In this document: in pieces, positions 29,089-37,425 of the stretch
How positions within the stretch are numbered: position 1 is the first letter of the stretch
Layout of the letters: each line of letters starts with the position of its first letter
The notes under the pieces: generated by a model
Told to the model about the DNA's origin: nothing
Seen by the model: the letters and a program-made list of their open reading frames with translations, nothing else
Databases searched by the model: none
NCBI RefSeq assembly: GCF_017874715.1
Contig: NZ_JAGGLR010000015.1
Location: 62,001-126,000 of the forward strand
Source: Streptomyces iranensis
GTDB taxonomy: Bacteria; Actinomycetota; Actinomycetes; Streptomycetales; Streptomycetaceae
Reading direction: 5' to 3'
Length of the DNA: 64,000 bases
Made by a program: the position numbers and the translations under genes

Positions 29089-29165
29089 ACCGGCCGTGGG
29101 CCCGGGACCGGCCAAGGGCCCAGGACCGGCCAAGGGCCCAGGAAAGACCAAGGGCCCAGGGCCGG
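29089..29165. repeat. Short GC-rich tandem repeat between convergent genes
   Basis: About four diverged copies of an 18-base unit (GGGCCCAGGACCGGCCAA-like) fill the gap between the convergent membrane-protein and PfkB genes. The GGGCCC cores are self-complementary and could act as a diffuse bidirectional terminator. Confidence 0.7.
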
Positions 29166-29184
29166 GGCGGTACTCGGCGGCTGC

Positions 29185-30147
29185 TCACGCTGCCGCCGGG
29201 TGCTCTGTCACCTCGACCCGCGCCAGCGCCTCGTCGTAGACCGTAGGGTCGAACTCGCCCGCCACCGGAGCCCTTACGGCCGCCGCCGACAGGGCGACGG
29301 CGCGGGCCAGCCGGTCCGGCCACGGCGCCTCCTCGACCAGCCCGGAGAGCAGCCCCGCGACCGCCGCGTCCCCGGCACCCGTCGGATTGCCCGTCAGCCG
29401 GCGCGGCGGGGTGGCGCGCCAGGCGCCGTGGGCGGTGACCATGAGCATGCCGTCGGGGCCGAGCGAGGCGGCCACCGCCCGCGCTCCGCGCCGCCGGGCG
29501 TCGCGCGCGGCGCGCAGCGGGTCGGTGGAGCCGGTGAGCCCGGCGAGCTCGTCGGCGTTGGGCTTGACGAGATGGGGGCGGGCGGCAATGCCCCGGCGCA
29601 GCGGTTCGCCGCTGGTGTCCAGCAGGGTGGGCACGCCCGCCGCGTGCGCCTCCCGGATGAGCTGGGCGTAGGTCCCGACGGGGACCCCGGGCGGCAGGCT
29701 GCCGCACAGCGCGACCGCCGACGCCTCGCGCAGCAACCGGCCGTAACCGTCCATGAAGGTGGACCACTCGGGGGTGGTGACGATCGGGCCCGGCTCGTTG
29801 AGCTGGGTGGTGTCGCCCGTTGCGGAGTCCACGACGCCGATGGTGCGCCGGGTGGTGCCGGCGATCGGGACCAGCGCGTCGGTGATCGTGCCGCGAGCTG
29901 CCTCGGGGCCGCCGCCGGGTGTGGCGATCTCGGCGAGCAGCTGCCGCAGCACCGCGCCGGTGACCCCGCCGACGAAGCCCGTGACAACGGTGTCATGGCC
30001 CAGCGCGGCCAGCACCCGGGCCACGTTGAGGCCCTTGCCGCCGGGCCGTTCGGTGACCTCGGTGACGCGGTGGGTGGTGTGCGGGCGCAGCTCCGGCACC
30101 CGGTAGGTGACGTCGAGGGCGGTGTTGAGCGTGACCGTGAGGATCAC
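29185..30147 (-). CDS. PfkB-family sugar (phosphate) kinase, 1-phosphofructokinase-like
   Basis: A 320-residue ribokinase/PfkB-fold kinase. It has the N-terminal substrate signature RPGGKGLNVARVLAALG and the C-terminal anion-hole motif NPTGAGDAAVAGLLSGL with its catalytic aspartate. Sequence style is that of the FruK/LacC hexose-phosphate kinases. It is followed in the same direction by nagA and nagK, 248 bases away, so a role in amino-sugar or tagatose/fructose phosphate metabolism is plausible. The exact substrate cannot be assigned. Confidence 0.87.
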   Translation of the reverse strand: MILTVTLNTALDVTYRVPELRPHTTHRVTEVTERPGGKGLNVARVLAALGHDTVVTGFVGGVTGAVLRQLLAEIATPGGGPEAARGTITDALVPIAGTTRRTIGVVDSATGDTTQLNEPGPIVTTPEWSTFMDGYGRLLREASAVALCGSLPPGVPVGTYAQLIREAHAAGVPTLLDTSGEPLRRGIAARPHLVKPNADELAGLTGSTDPLRAARDARRRGARAVAASLGPDGMLMVTAHGAWRATPPRRLTGNPTGAGDAAVAGLLSGLVEEAPWPDRLARAVALSAAAVRAPVAGEFDPTVYDEALARVEVTEHPAAA

Positions 30148-30395
30148 CCTGGCATCCCCTCTCCCGTCCCCCCGCCGGACGGAGACTCCTGTGCTGAACG
30201 CGACTGTGTGCCGAGCCGTACCCGTACCCGAGTCGGGCGCGTGCCCGAGCCGTGCGTACCCGAGCCCGTGCGTGGCCGTTCCCGTGCCCGAGCGATCATG
30301 CCAAAACGAGTGGCTTCGGCCCAGACCTCCGCGTCGTTCCGGACGGCGTCGGACCGTGTCAACGCACCGTCACCCCGGCCTCAAATCAGGGCGCT

Positions 30396-31694
30396 TCAGT
30401 CCAATTCGGGATGTACCACCCAAGTGCCCCGGCGCATCACGCCCCGCAGCCGGAAGTCGTCGTCGAGCACGACGAGATCGGCGTCCTTGCCGGGCTCGAG
30501 CGAACCCACCCGGTCGGCGATGCCCAGCAGCCGGGCGGGGGTCGCGGACAGCGCCCTTACGGTCGCCTCGACACCGAGCCCGTCGATCGTGACGGCTCGC
30601 CGGAATGCCCGGTCCAGGGTGAGGGTGGAGCCCGCGATGGAACCGGCCGTCGGCCCGTCGCTGATCCGCGCGACACCGTCCTTGACCTCGACCTCCATGG
30701 GGCCGAGCGGATAGCGGCCGTCGCTCATGCCCGCGGCACCCATCGCGTCGGTGATGAAGGCGACCCGGTCCGCGCCCGCCCGGTGGAAGGCCAGCCCCAG
30801 GATGGCGGGGTGCAGATGGGTGCCGTCGTTGATCAGCTCCACCGTGATCCGCTCGTCCTCCAGCAGCGCGGCCACCGGGCCGGGGGCGCGGTGCAGCAGC
30901 GACGGCATCGCGTTGAACAGGTGGGTCGCCACGGTCGCGCCCGCCTCGATGGCCTCGAGCGTCGCCTCGTACGTCGAGTCGGTGTGGCCGACGGCCGCGA
31001 GGACCCCGCTCTCGGCCAGCAGCCGTACGGACTCCAGCCCGCCCGGCAGTTCGGGGGCGAGGGTCATCATCCGCGCGGTGCCGCGCGCCGCGTCCACCAG
31101 CTTGCGCACATCCGCCGGATCGGGCGCGCGCAGCAGCGAGGGCTGGTGGGCGCCGCAGCGGTCGGGGGAGATGAACGGCCCCTCGAAGTGGATGCCCGCC
31201 AACTCGCCCTGCTCCACCAGCTCCGAGAGGGCGGCGGCCTGCCGGGCGAGATCGTCCAGGTCGCCGGTGACGGTGGAGGCGAGCATCGTGGTGGTGCCGT
31301 GCCGCCGGTGCGTACCGATGGCGGTCAGGGCCTCCTGGGGGGTGCCCGCCGAGAACGAGGCACCGCCGCCGCCGTGTACATGCAGGTCCACGAAGCCGGG
31401 GACGATCCAGCCGCCCGCCAGGTCGAGCGCCCGCTCGCCGCCGCCGCCGGGCGCGGAGTCCGCCGCGGATCCGGCTGCTGGCCCGGGTCCTGCCGCGGAT
31501 CCGGCTGCTGGTCCGGGTCCTGCCGGGGGTCCGGCTGCTGGTCCCGCGGCAGGTCCAGCCGCCGGTCCCCCCGCGGGCCCGGCCGCCGGTCCCGCCGCCG
31601 TGATGCGCGTGCCCTCGACCGTCACCCGCCCGTTGTCGACCACGCCGTCCGGCAGGACCACCCGGGCGCCGGTGAGATGCGTTCGCTGGACCAT
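30396..31694 (-). CDS. nagA: N-acetylglucosamine-6-phosphate deacetylase
   Basis: A 432-residue amidohydrolase-fold enzyme that converts GlcNAc-6-P to GlcN-6-P and acetate. Seen are the metal-site HVHGGGG after PGFVDL, the HFEGPF glutamate motif, VGHTDS, HLFNAM, INDGTHLHP and the catalytic aspartate in FITDAMGAAG. The ATG at 31694 overlaps the nagK stop by one base (TGATG), so nagK-nagA is a translationally coupled operon. Between the N-terminal strands there is an added Gly/Ala/Pro-rich stretch of about 50 residues absent from typical NagA. It encodes a disordered insert rather than disrupting the active site. Confidence 0.95.
   Translation of the reverse strand: MVQRTHLTGARVVLPDGVVDNGRVTVEGTRITAAGPAAGPAGGPAAGPAAGPAAGPPAGPGPAAGSAAGPGPAAGSAADSAPGGGGERALDLAGGWIVPGFVDLHVHGGGGASFSAGTPQEALTAIGTHRRHGTTTMLASTVTGDLDDLARQAAALSELVEQGELAGIHFEGPFISPDRCGAHQPSLLRAPDPADVRKLVDAARGTARMMTLAPELPGGLESVRLLAESGVLAAVGHTDSTYEATLEAIEAGATVATHLFNAMPSLLHRAPGPVAALLEDERITVELINDGTHLHPAILGLAFHRAGADRVAFITDAMGAAGMSDGRYPLGPMEVEVKDGVARISDGPTAGSIAGSTLTLDRAFRRAVTIDGLGVEATVRALSATPARLLGIADRVGSLEPGKDADLVVLDDDFRLRGVMRRGTWVVHPELD
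31432..31600. repeat. Degenerate tandem repeat inside nagA
   Basis: A 30-base unit is repeated about twice exactly and several more times in shortened form. It encodes GPAAG/GPGPAAGSAAG repeats. All changes keep the reading frame. Confidence 0.8.
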
Positions 31695-32626
31695 CAGGCG
31701 GTTACCTCCGTGGAGAGTCGGTCCCAGGCGAGCAGACCCGCGCCCAGGCAGCCGGCGGTGTCCCCGAGGGCCGCCGGGACGATACGGGGGAGCTGCTGGA
31801 AGGTGAGCCGCTCCTCGACCGCGGAGCGCAGCGGCGCGAACAGCGTCTCCCCGGCCTCGGCCAGCCCACCGCCGACGATCAGCACACCGGGATCCAGCAG
31901 GGTGAGGGCGGTGACCAGGCCGTCGGCGAGCGCGCCCACCATCTCCCCCCACACGGCCACGGCCCTGGGATCGCCGGACCGGACCGCCTTGGCGCAGTCG
32001 GCGGCGTCCGCGGCCGGATCGCCGCTGGCGTCGGCCCAGGCGCGGCCCACGGCGGCCGCCGAGGCGAGGGTCTCCAGACAGCCGGACTGACCGCAGCCGC
32101 AGGCGGCGCCGCCCGGCCGGACGACGATATGGCCGATCTCGCCGGAGGAGCCGTGGGCTCCGGGGTTGATGCGCCCGTCGACGCCGATGGCGCCCGCGAT
32201 GCCGGTGCCGACGGAGACGAACAGGAAGCGCCGGGCGCCCTCGCCCGCTCCTATGCGCCCCTCGGCCAGCCCGCCCAGCCGCACGTCATGGCCGAGCGCG
32301 ACCGGGATCCCGCCCAGCCGCTCGGTGAGCAGGGCCCGCAGCGGGACGTCGCTCCAGCCGAGGTTGGCGGCGAAGACGGCCACCCCGCGGTCCTCGTCCA
32401 GGATCCCGGGCACGCCGACCCCCGCGGCCAGTGGGGGCACGCCGAACCGCCGCTCGCCGATCGCGCGCAGCTCGGCGGCGAAGTCGAGGATCGCGGTCAC
32501 GACCGCCTCGGGTCCGCGCTCCCGCTCGGTGGGCCTCCTGGCCTCGTGGAGGAGTGCGGTGTCCGCCCCGATCAGGGCGGCCTTCATACCGGTGCCGCCC
32601 ACATCCAGGGCGATGACGTGTTTCAC
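31694..32626 (-). CDS. nagK: ROK-family kinase, probable N-acetylglucosamine kinase
   Basis: A 310-residue ROK kinase. It has the phosphate-binding ALDVGGTGMKAAL at the N-terminus, the sugar-contact SSGEIGH motif, and the ROK zinc motif CGCGQSGCLETLAS. Coupling to nagA and a DasR-like operator just upstream support GlcNAc kinase activity feeding GlcNAc-6-P to NagA. The GTG at 32626 is chosen because conserved sequence begins there. No clear ribosome-binding site is seen, and an ATG at 32653 is in frame but abuts the operator. Confidence 0.9.
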   Translation of the reverse strand: MKHVIALDVGGTGMKAALIGADTALLHEARRPTERERGPEAVVTAILDFAAELRAIGERRFGVPPLAAGVGVPGILDEDRGVAVFAANLGWSDVPLRALLTERLGGIPVALGHDVRLGGLAEGRIGAGEGARRFLFVSVGTGIAGAIGVDGRINPGAHGSSGEIGHIVVRPGGAACGCGQSGCLETLASAAAVGRAWADASGDPAADAADCAKAVRSGDPRAVAVWGEMVGALADGLVTALTLLDPGVLIVGGGLAEAGETLFAPLRSAVEERLTFQQLPRIVPAALGDTAGCLGAGLLAWDRLSTEVTA

Positions 32627-32654
32627 ATGGAACAGTCTCGCGCGATCCACCATG

Positions 32655-32670
32655 AGAGGTCTAGTCCACT
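32655..32670. promoter_or_regulatory. DasR-responsive element (dre) upstream of nagK-nagA
   Basis: AGAGGTCTAGTCCACT matches the DasR consensus AGTGGTCTAGACCACT at 14 of 16 bases. It lies 29 bases upstream of the nagK start. DasR is the GntR regulator of GlcNAc use in Streptomyces and is released by phosphorylated amino sugars. Confidence 0.8.
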
Positions 32671-32820
32671 CGCCGCTTCTCGTCGCGAGATCACGCCGTC
32701 GCCCGTAGGGAAGTTGGTGTGAACCAGACCCTCCGTTTGTGACTGGGTGACACATCCCACTTACGCGTGTAGCACCCCGCTCACCTGGGCATTTGGGCTT
32801 CGATACCGAAGCGATACGCC

Positions 32821-32836
32821 CATGGTGTAGACCTTG
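32821..32836. promoter_or_regulatory. Weak dre-like sequence upstream of the solute-binding lipoprotein
   Basis: The core TGGTGTAGACC matches TGGTCTAGACC at 10 of 11 bases, but the outer arms do not (10 of 16 overall). It lies 82 bases before the lipoprotein start. It is a possible lower-affinity DasR site. Confidence 0.4.
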
Positions 32837-32917
32837 TGGAGGTTTGCGAGACAGACTCGCTCGACCTCGGGGGAGGACCCTTGAGGATGAAACAAGCCAT
32901 AGGGTGGGAAAACAGCG

Positions 32918-34201
32918 GTGCAGCGGCGACGGTTCTTGGGCCTGACAACGGCGGGTGTCGCGGCAGTGGCGACGGCACCAGGACTCACGGCCTGTGGCAG
33001 CGGCGGCTCCGGCTCCGACGGTGATGCCACTTTGAAGGTGGTCGCGGCCGACTACGGCGACAGCACAGCCAACGGCTCCCAGAAGTACTGGAACAAGGTG
33101 GCTCGGGCCTTCGAGGCCAAGAACGACGGCCTTAAGGTCGACGTCAAGGTCTACAGCTGGACCGAGGTGGACCGGCGGGTGGCCGAGATGGTCAAGAACG
33201 GTCAGGCCCCGGACATCGCACAGATCGGCGCGTACGCCGACTACGCCGCGCAGGGCAAGCTCTACCGCGCCGACGAGATGCTCTCCATCCCCACCCAGGC
33301 CGGTTTCATCTCCTCGATCGCCCATGCGGGTGAGGTGCGGCGGGTGCAGTACGGGGTGCCGTTCGTGGCCAGCGCCCGGCTGCTCTTCTACAACAAGAAG
33401 CTCTTCGACCGGGCCGGGATATCCTCCGCTCCCACCAGCTGGGACGAGCTCAAGGAGGCGGCCGTCCGGCTCAAGGCCAATGGGGTGAAGATCCCGTACG
33501 GGCTGCCGCTCGGCCCCGAGGAGTGCCAGGCCGAGACCATGATGTGGATGCTCAGCGGCGGTGGCGGCTACACCGACGCCAACGGCAGCTACACCATCGA
33601 CTCCACCGAGAACATCGAGGCCTTCGAATGGCTGCGGGACGAACTCGTCGGCGCGGACCTCACCGGCCCCGGCTCCCCGGCCCGCACCAACCGCCAGGAC
33701 ACCTTCGACGCCTTCGCCCGCGGCGAGGTCGGCATGCTCAACGGCCACCCGACCCTGATGCAGCAGGCGTCCGGCCACGGCATCACGTACGGCACCGCGC
33801 CGCTGCCCGGCCGCAGGGGCAAGTCCCCGTCGACGATGGGCGTCGCCGACTGGCTGATGGCCTTCAAGCAGAACGGCCACCGCACGGAGATCGGGAAGTT
33901 CCTCGACTTCGTCTACACCGAGAACAACGTGCTGGACTTCGTCACCGAGTACGACCTGCTGCCGGTGACCACCGCCGTCGAGCAGACGATGCTCGGCGAC
34001 CGTGAGTACAAGCGGCTGTGGCGGTTCCTGGACGAGCTGGAGAGCGCGGAGTTCTACCCGGCGGACAAGACCTCCTGGGCGGAGGTCAGCAAGCTGATCA
34101 AGCAGAAGATCGGCTCGACCGTGGCCAAGGGCGGCGACCCGGCGAGTGTGCTGGGCCAGATCCAGCGGGAGGCCGACGCCATGGAGAATGCGGGGGCATG
34201 A
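32918..34201 (+). CDS. Extracellular sugar-binding lipoprotein (ABC transporter solute-binding protein)
   Basis: A 427-residue family 1 solute-binding protein. The N-terminus is MQRRRFLGLTTAGVAAVATA, with an RR pair and a lipobox LTAC (Cys about 26), so it is a lipid-anchored exported protein that may use the Tat route. The mature part has GQAPDIAQIGAYADYAAQG and PFVASARLLFYNKKLF, typical of sugar binders. No permease or ATPase genes adjoin it, so it must serve distant membrane components, as is common with the shared ATPase MsiK. It is divergent from nagK, suggesting an amino sugar or chitin oligomer ligand. Confidence 0.9.
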   Translation: MQRRRFLGLTTAGVAAVATAPGLTACGSGGSGSDGDATLKVVAADYGDSTANGSQKYWNKVARAFEAKNDGLKVDVKVYSWTEVDRRVAEMVKNGQAPDIAQIGAYADYAAQGKLYRADEMLSIPTQAGFISSIAHAGEVRRVQYGVPFVASARLLFYNKKLFDRAGISSAPTSWDELKEAAVRLKANGVKIPYGLPLGPEECQAETMMWMLSGGGGYTDANGSYTIDSTENIEAFEWLRDELVGADLTGPGSPARTNRQDTFDAFARGEVGMLNGHPTLMQQASGHGITYGTAPLPGRRGKSPSTMGVADWLMAFKQNGHRTEIGKFLDFVYTENNVLDFVTEYDLLPVTTAVEQTMLGDREYKRLWRFLDELESAEFYPADKTSWAEVSKLIKQKIGSTVAKGGDPASVLGQIQREADAMENAGA

Positions 34202-34605
34202 CAGTGGACACGCCCGGCCCCGGCCCTTCCGACGACCCCGCCGACCAGGTCGGGGAACGGGGTCAGGGCGAGGACCAGGGCCCGGTCGAGGGTCAGGGCC
34301 AGGGCCCGGTCGAGGACCAGATCCAGGGGCGGGAGCGGGATCAGGATTCGGGCCCGGATCATCAGGACCCGGGCCCGGATGCCGGGCTGTCAGAGCGCGA
34401 CCTGGCCGTGCTCGCCGTGGAGCGGCGCGGCTGGCCGGGCCCCGGCGCCAAGGAGCGGGCGATACGGGAGCGGTTGGGCCTCTCCCCGACCCGCTACTAC
34501 CAGCTGCTGAACGCCCTGCTGGACGACCCCAGGGCCCTGGAGCACGACCCGGTGACCGTCAACCGGCTGCGCCGGGTCAGGGACGAGCGCCGCGAACGCC
34601 GCTGA
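34198..34605 (+). CDS. DUF3263 domain protein
   Basis: A 135-residue protein. The first 60 residues are a low-complexity Gly/Gln/Asp stretch with QGPVE repeats. The rest is the DUF3263 helix-turn-helix-like domain (LSERDLAVLAVERR, GAKERAIRERLGLSPTRYYQ, LLNALLDDPRALEHDPVTVN). Such small proteins are widespread in actinomycetes and probably bind DNA, but function is not established. The ATG overlaps the lipoprotein stop by 4 bases (ATGA), so the two are co-translated. Confidence 0.88.
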   Translation: MTVDTPGPGPSDDPADQVGERGQGEDQGPVEGQGQGPVEDQIQGRERDQDSGPDHQDPGPDAGLSERDLAVLAVERRGWPGPGAKERAIRERLGLSPTRYYQLLNALLDDPRALEHDPVTVNRLRRVRDERRERR

Positions 34606-34692
34606 CGCGCGTCGTCGGCGGGACGGCCGGGCCGTTGACCCGTCGGACGGTCGTGAGACGTCCACCGGTGCGGCGGTCGCGCGGCCGTGCAC

Positions 34693-34798
34693 GGCGGGAC
34701 GCCCGCGGGGCGTATCACCGGCCGGACGCCCGCGGTGCGTATCACCGGCCGGGCGCCCGTGGGGCGTTCACCGGCCAGGCGCCCGCGCGGGGTTCACC
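34693..34798. repeat. Tandem 26-27-base repeat upstream of otsB
   Basis: Four consecutive copies at 34693-34719, 34720-34746, 34747-34772 and 34773-34798, with unit start GGCCGGACGCCCGCGG and end TATCACC or TTCACC. The copies fill most of the gap between the DUF3263 gene and otsB, so the otsB promoter lies in or next to the array. Confidence 0.85.
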
Positions 34799-34853
34799 CG
34801 GGGGACGCCCGGGGGAAGCCCGCCGTGCTGTCGGGCCCGGTAGGGTCACCGCC

Positions 34854-35717
34854 ATGGGCAGCGCTATGGGAAGTCACCCCGTCCCCGTACCCACCACCTC
34901 CGCCGGCCGTGAGGGCCTCGCCGCCCTCCTCGAACGGCCCGGACGCGCCGTCGTCGGACTCGACTTCGACGGCACCCTCGCCGAGATCGTCCCCGACCCC
35001 GACCAGGCCCGCGCCCACCCCGGTGCCGTCCCCGCGCTCTCCCGGCTGGCCCCGCGGATCCGCTCCGCCGCGGTGATCACCGGACGCCCCGCCGAGATCG
35101 CCGTACGGTACGGCGGCTTCGCCGGGGCCGAGGGGCTGGACGGGCTCGTCGTCCTCGGCCTCTACGGCGCCGAGCGCTGGGACGCGGGCAGCGGTGAGGT
35201 CCAGGCGCCCGAACCGGACCCCGGCGTCGCCGCCGTCAAGGCCGAACTCCCCGCCGTCCTCGAGGAGCACGGCGCCTCGCGCGGCACCTGGATCGAGGAC
35301 AAGGGACGCGCCGTCGCCGTCCACACCCGCCGTGCCGAGGACCCCCAGGCCACGTTCGAGCGGCTGCGCGCGCCGCTGCACGCCCTCGCCGAGCGCCATG
35401 GGCTGATCGTCGAGCCCGGCCGCTTCGTGCTGGAGCTGCGACCGCCGGGCATGGACAAGGGCGTCGCGCTCACCGAGTACGTACGGCGGACGGGCGCGGA
35501 AGCCGTGCTCTACGCGGGCGACGACCTGGGCGACCTGGCCGCGTTCGCGGCGGTGGAGCGGCTGCGCGAGGAGGGGGTGCCGGGGGTGCTGGTGTGCAGC
35601 GGCAGCACGGAGGTGACCGAGCTCGCCAAGCGGGCCGACCTGGTGGTTGAAGGCCCGGCGGGCGTGGTGGACCTGCTGTCGGCGCTGGCCGCCGCGGTCA
35701 GCGGCGAAGCCGCGTAG
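34854..35717 (+). CDS. otsB: Trehalose-6-phosphate phosphatase
   Basis: A 287-residue HAD phosphatase. The nucleophile motif is GLDFDGTLAEI (about residues 35-45), followed by VITGRP, the trehalose-phosphatase signatures EDKGRAVAVHTR and ELRPPGMDKGVAL, and the acidic motif YAGDDLGD. It dephosphorylates trehalose-6-phosphate. The partner synthase gene is adjacent but convergent, so the two are not in one operon. Confidence 0.94.
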   Translation: MGSAMGSHPVPVPTTSAGREGLAALLERPGRAVVGLDFDGTLAEIVPDPDQARAHPGAVPALSRLAPRIRSAAVITGRPAEIAVRYGGFAGAEGLDGLVVLGLYGAERWDAGSGEVQAPEPDPGVAAVKAELPAVLEEHGASRGTWIEDKGRAVAVHTRRAEDPQATFERLRAPLHALAERHGLIVEPGRFVLELRPPGMDKGVALTEYVRRTGAEAVLYAGDDLGDLAAFAAVERLREEGVPGVLVCSGSTEVTELAKRADLVVEGPAGVVDLLSALAAAVSGEAA

Positions 35718-35760
35718 GGCTCGGCGGGACAGCGCCCGCTACCCCCCGGACAGCGACGGT

Positions 35761-37236
35761 CTACAGCGCCCGCAACTGCGCCAGGAACCATGCCTGTGGC
35801 GGTAGCGCGGTCGCCGCGGCGGCGAGCCGCTTCGTGCGGTCCGCGCGCTCGCCGTCGCTCATGCGCAGCGCCTCGTGCAGCGCGCGGGCCGTGCCCTCCA
35901 CGTCGTACGGGTTCACCACCAGCGCGTCCTCGCCCAGCTCGGCGTACGCGCCCGCCTCCCGCGACAGCACCAGCGCGCAGCCCCGCTCGGAGACCACCGG
36001 GACCTCCTTGGCCACCAGGTTCATCCCGTCCCGGATGGGGTTCACCAGCGCCACGTCCGCCAGCCGGTAGGCCGCGAGGGACCGGGCGAAGTCGTCCTTC
36101 ACATGCAGGGCGACGGGGGTCCAGCCCTCCGTGCCGTACTCGTCGTTGATCTCGTCCGCGATCCGCCGCACCCGCTCGGTGTAGTCGCGGTAGACCGCGA
36201 GGTCCTGACGCGAGGGGTAGGCGAAGGCGACATGCACCACGCGCTCGCGCCACTCGGGGCGGGTCTCCAGCAGCCGCCGGTAGGCCAGCAGCCCGCGCAC
36301 GATGTTCTTGGACAGCTCGGTACGGTCCACCCGGACGATCGACTTCCGGCCCGGCCCGATCTGCGCCCGCAGAGTGCTCAGCCGTTCGTCCACATCGGCC
36401 TGGCGCGACCGCTCCCGCAGGAAGTCCGCGTCCGCGCCCAGGCCGTGGACGCCCAGCCGGGTCTCCCGGCCCTCGAAGCGCACGGCCGTCGCCGCCATAC
36501 CGCCAGCGCCACCGTCGCCGCCACCGTCCCGGATGATCTCGGCGCCCAGCACCGCCGCGCAGCAGTCGGCGAAGGCGGTGGCCCAGCGCTCGGTGAGGAA
36601 CGCGGCGCGGTCGCCGCCGAGGATGCCGCGCAGCACACCCGCCGCGACCTCGTCCGGCAGCATCCGGTAGTAGTCCGGCGGGGCCCAGGGGGTGTGGGAG
36701 AAGTGACCGATCCGCAGATCGGGGCGGCGCTCGCGGAGCATCGCGGGCACCAGCGCCAGGTGGTAGTCCTGCACCAGGACGACGGCCTCGTCCACCGCCT
36801 CCTGGGCGAGCGCGTCCGCGAAGGCCGCGTTATAGCTCTCGTAGGCCGCCCACTGCTCGGCGAACTCCGCGTCGAAGACCGGCTCGACCGGGGTCTGGTA
36901 GAGCAGGTGGTGGACGAACCACAGCACCGAATTGGCGACGCCGTTGTACGCGGCGGCGAAGACGTCCGGCGCGATGTCGAGCATCCGCACCTGCTGGCCG
37001 CCGGTGTCACCGGGGTTCAGATGGCTGTCCCCGGCCCGCCGGGCCGCCTCGCGGTCGCCCTCGCCGAGCGCCGCGCACACCCACACCCCGCCCGACTCGG
37101 GGCCGATCGCGCTGAGCCCGGAGACCAGCCCGCCACCGCCGCGCCGGGCGGTGAGCGAGCCGTCCTCGCCCAGGGTGTACGAGACCGGGCCGCGGTTGGA
37201 CGCGACCAGGATCGGGGCGGTGCGCGGAACTGCCAT
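35761..37236 (-). CDS. otsA: Trehalose-6-phosphate synthase (GT20)
   Basis: A 491-residue GT20 glycosyltransferase making trehalose-6-P from UDP/GDP-glucose and glucose-6-P. Seen are LVASNRGPV, the GGGGLVSGL loop, VQDYHLALVPAML, GHFSHTPWAPPDYYRMLP, the phosphate-binding RVDRTELSKNI and the acceptor/nucleotide motif RDGMNLVAKE. A short Gly-rich insert (DGGGDGGAGG) sits near residue 235. It is convergent with otsB (43-base gap) and lies downstream of gpgS in the same direction. Confidence 0.95.
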   Translation of the reverse strand: MAVPRTAPILVASNRGPVSYTLGEDGSLTARRGGGGLVSGLSAIGPESGGVWVCAALGEGDREAARRAGDSHLNPGDTGGQQVRMLDIAPDVFAAAYNGVANSVLWFVHHLLYQTPVEPVFDAEFAEQWAAYESYNAAFADALAQEAVDEAVVLVQDYHLALVPAMLRERRPDLRIGHFSHTPWAPPDYYRMLPDEVAAGVLRGILGGDRAAFLTERWATAFADCCAAVLGAEIIRDGGGDGGAGGMAATAVRFEGRETRLGVHGLGADADFLRERSRQADVDERLSTLRAQIGPGRKSIVRVDRTELSKNIVRGLLAYRRLLETRPEWRERVVHVAFAYPSRQDLAVYRDYTERVRRIADEINDEYGTEGWTPVALHVKDDFARSLAAYRLADVALVNPIRDGMNLVAKEVPVVSERGCALVLSREAGAYAELGEDALVVNPYDVEGTARALHEALRMSDGERADRTKRLAAAATALPPQAWFLAQLRAL

Positions 37237-37344
37237 GTCGCGAGCCTAGCCAGGCGCGGCCCCGCGCAAACGTACGTACGGTTTCTTGCCCCGTAGGTGC
37301 TATTCCGGGGCCAGCCACGTAAGCGCCGAGCCGCAGCCCGGCGG

Positions 37345-37425
37345 CATTACCGCGTCGCGCCGCGCCATGCCGTGCGTCGTGCCACGCGCCACGCCGTGCG
37401 TCACGCCGCGCGTCGCGCCGTGTAC
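37345..37425. repeat. Imperfect CGTCGCGCCGTG-type repeats at the 3' end of gpgS
   Basis: Several diverged copies of a 10-20-base unit with GCCGTGCGTC and CGCGCCACGCC variants run from the intergenic region into the last codons of gpgS (ARRAA end). No hairpin with a clear loop stands out. The rest of the 37237-37400 gap shows only GC-rich sequence. Confidence 0.55.

Noticed and set aside
29095..30714. Plus-strand open frame opposite the PfkB gene and its flank
   Set aside because: It is antisense to a clear PfkB-family gene, has no recognisable start context and no domain.
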